Assembly (NCBI RefSeq): GCF_011046535.1
Contig: NZ_CP049257.1
Location: forward strand, 3,844,001-3,908,000
Origin: Nocardioides anomalus
GTDB lineage: Bacteria; Actinomycetota; Actinomycetes; Propionibacteriales; Nocardioidaceae
Length of the DNA: 64,000 bases
Direction of reading: 5' to 3'
The notes under the pieces were generated by a model. It was given only the letters and a program-made list of their open reading frames with translations, ran no database searches and was not told where the DNA came from. Positions 63,207 through 64,000 of the stretch are shown in pieces (the stretch's first letter is position 1; the number at the start of each line of letters is the position of its first letter). The position numbers and the translations under genes were made by a program.

Positions 63207-64000
63207 CAGGCGTCGCCCTTCTCGTCGCCGAGGACCACGGGGACGCCGACGAGCGAGCCGTACTCGGTCCAGGAGCCGTCGTAGTTCTTGACGTTGTCCT
63301 GGCCGAGGAGCTCCTTGAGGACGAACCAGGTGTGCGAGGAGCGCTCGCCGATGCGGCAGTAGGCGATGGTGTCCTTGTCCCAGTCGACGCCCGCGTCGGA
63401 GTAGATCTCCTTGAGCTCGTCGTCGGACTTGAAGGTGCCGTCGTCGTTCGCGGCCTTGGACCACGGGACGTTGGCCGCGGTGGGGATGTGGCCGCCGCGC
63501 TGGGCCTGCTCCTGCGGGAGGTGCGCCGGGGCGAGCAGGCGGCCGGCGTACTCGTCGGGGCTGCGGACGTCGACGAGGTTCTGGGTGCCGATGGCCTCGA
63601 CGACCTCGTCGCGGAACGCGCGGATGCTGCTGTCCTGCTCCTGCGCGGTGTACGACGTCTTCTCCCGGCTCACGGCGTCGTCGGTCAGCTCGCGCGAGTC
63701 GAGCTCCCACTTCTTGCGGCCGCCGTCGAGGAGCTTGACGTCCTGGTGGCCGTAGAGCTTGAAGTACCAGTAGGCGTAGGCCGCGAACCAGTTGTTGTTG
63801 CCGCCGTACAGCACGATCGTGTCGTCGTTCGCCACGCCGCGGTCGGACAGGAGCGCCTCGAACTGCGCCTTGTTCACGAAGTCGCGTCGCACCTGGTCCT
63901 GCAGGTCGGTGGTCCAGTCGAGCTTGATGGCGCCCTTGATGTGGCCCTTGTCGTACGCCGTGGTGTCCTCGTCCACCTCGATCAGCACGACCTTCGGGTC
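63206..64000 (-). CDS. sseA: Rhodanese-type sulfurtransferase, start beyond the right edge
   Basis: At least 264 residues are visible; about 20 N-terminal residues lie outside the window. Two rhodanese domains are seen. The inactive first one has IEVDEDTTAYDKGHIKGAIK and DDTIVLYGGNNNWFAAYAYW. The second has LVDVRSPDEYAGRLLAPAHL and the active loop IAYCRIGERSSHTWF with the catalytic Cys. CRIGER is typical of thiosulfate sulfurtransferases of the actinobacterial SseA/CysA2 type. It is translationally coupled to DUF1416. It moves sulfane sulfur from thiosulfate or 3-mercaptopyruvate. Confidence 0.92.
   Translation of the reverse strand, partial: DPKVVLIEVDEDTTAYDKGHIKGAIKLDWTTDLQDQVRRDFVNKAQFEALLSDRGVANDDTIVLYGGNNNWFAAYAYWYFKLYGHQDVKLLDGGRKKWELDSRELTDDAVSREKTSYTAQEQDSSIRAFRDEVVEAIGTQNLVDVRSPDEYAGRLLAPAHLPQEQAQRGGHIPTAANVPWSKAANDDGTFKSDDELKEIYSDAGVDWDKDTIAYCRIGERSSHTWFVLKELLGQDNVKNYDGSWTEYGSLVGVPVVLGDEKGDA

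Overview
The window is very GC-rich, with tightly overlapping genes and many GTG starts. It looks like the chromosome of a high-GC actinobacterium, most likely a Nocardioides-type member of the Propionibacteriales. Markers for this are an IcmF-type fused B12 mutase, a FolP2-like pterin synthase homologue, an XRE/HBHA-like/DUF2516 triad that in mycobacteria includes hbhA, a fused RmlC-RmlD protein and a sulfurtransferase-DUF1416 pair. The assignment is an inference from gene content. No rRNA, tRNA, CRISPR array, prophage or insertion sequence was seen.

Region 1 (1-25.6 kb) is a catabolic island. A GntR-type regulator faces a branched-chain-type ABC transporter (livFGHM plus a binding lipoprotein). 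Next come a luciferase-like monooxygenase and a leftward operon (3Fe-4S ferredoxin, AtuA-like protein in two genes, aldehyde dehydrogenase, acyl-CoA ligase, alpha-methylacyl-CoA racemase). A rightward operon diverges from it (cytochrome P450, KstD-like flavoprotein, ferredoxin reductase, MFS exporter). An NTF2-like protein and a 2-oxoacid:ferredoxin oxidoreductase pair follow. Together they suggest uptake, hydroxylation, desaturation, CoA activation and epimerisation of a methyl-branched isoprenoid- or steroid-like acid. A short inverted repeat, AAYCAT-N4-ATGRTT, recurs in the control regions and may define one regulon. An ohrR-ohr-doxX peroxide-defence operon and two more luciferase-like oxidoreductases close the region.

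Region 2 (25.6-42.6 kb) holds a secreted reprolysin-like protease, another acyl-CoA synthetase, a REP-like inverted repeat and an ornithine decarboxylase/MFS/MarR group. It also carries a beta-phosphoglucomutase with a GH65 phosphorylase, a secreted CHAP hydrolase, and icmF with a BtuF-like protein.

Region 3 (42.6-56.7 kb) carries a sensor kinase and a folP2-like/LigB-like/RibD-like operon. Envelope proteins follow: a transglycosylase homologue lacking its catalytic Glu, and an amidase. Then come the nucleotide-sugar genes (galE, rfbA, rfbB, rfbCD), the HBHA-like cluster and an asparaginase.

Region 4 (56.7-64 kb) is sulfate assimilation: APS kinase, a TauE/SafE permease, cysD, cysN, DUF1416 and a rhodanese-type sulfurtransferase, interrupted by a UDP-glucose dehydrogenase.

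Four genes (acyl-CoA ligase, ornithine decarboxylase, histidine kinase, rfbCD) are broken by the same kind of event: one base missing from a G or C run. This looks like systematic homopolymer under-calling rather than gene decay. Many genes also seem to be leaderless, with a TANNNT box 6-8 bases before the start codon.
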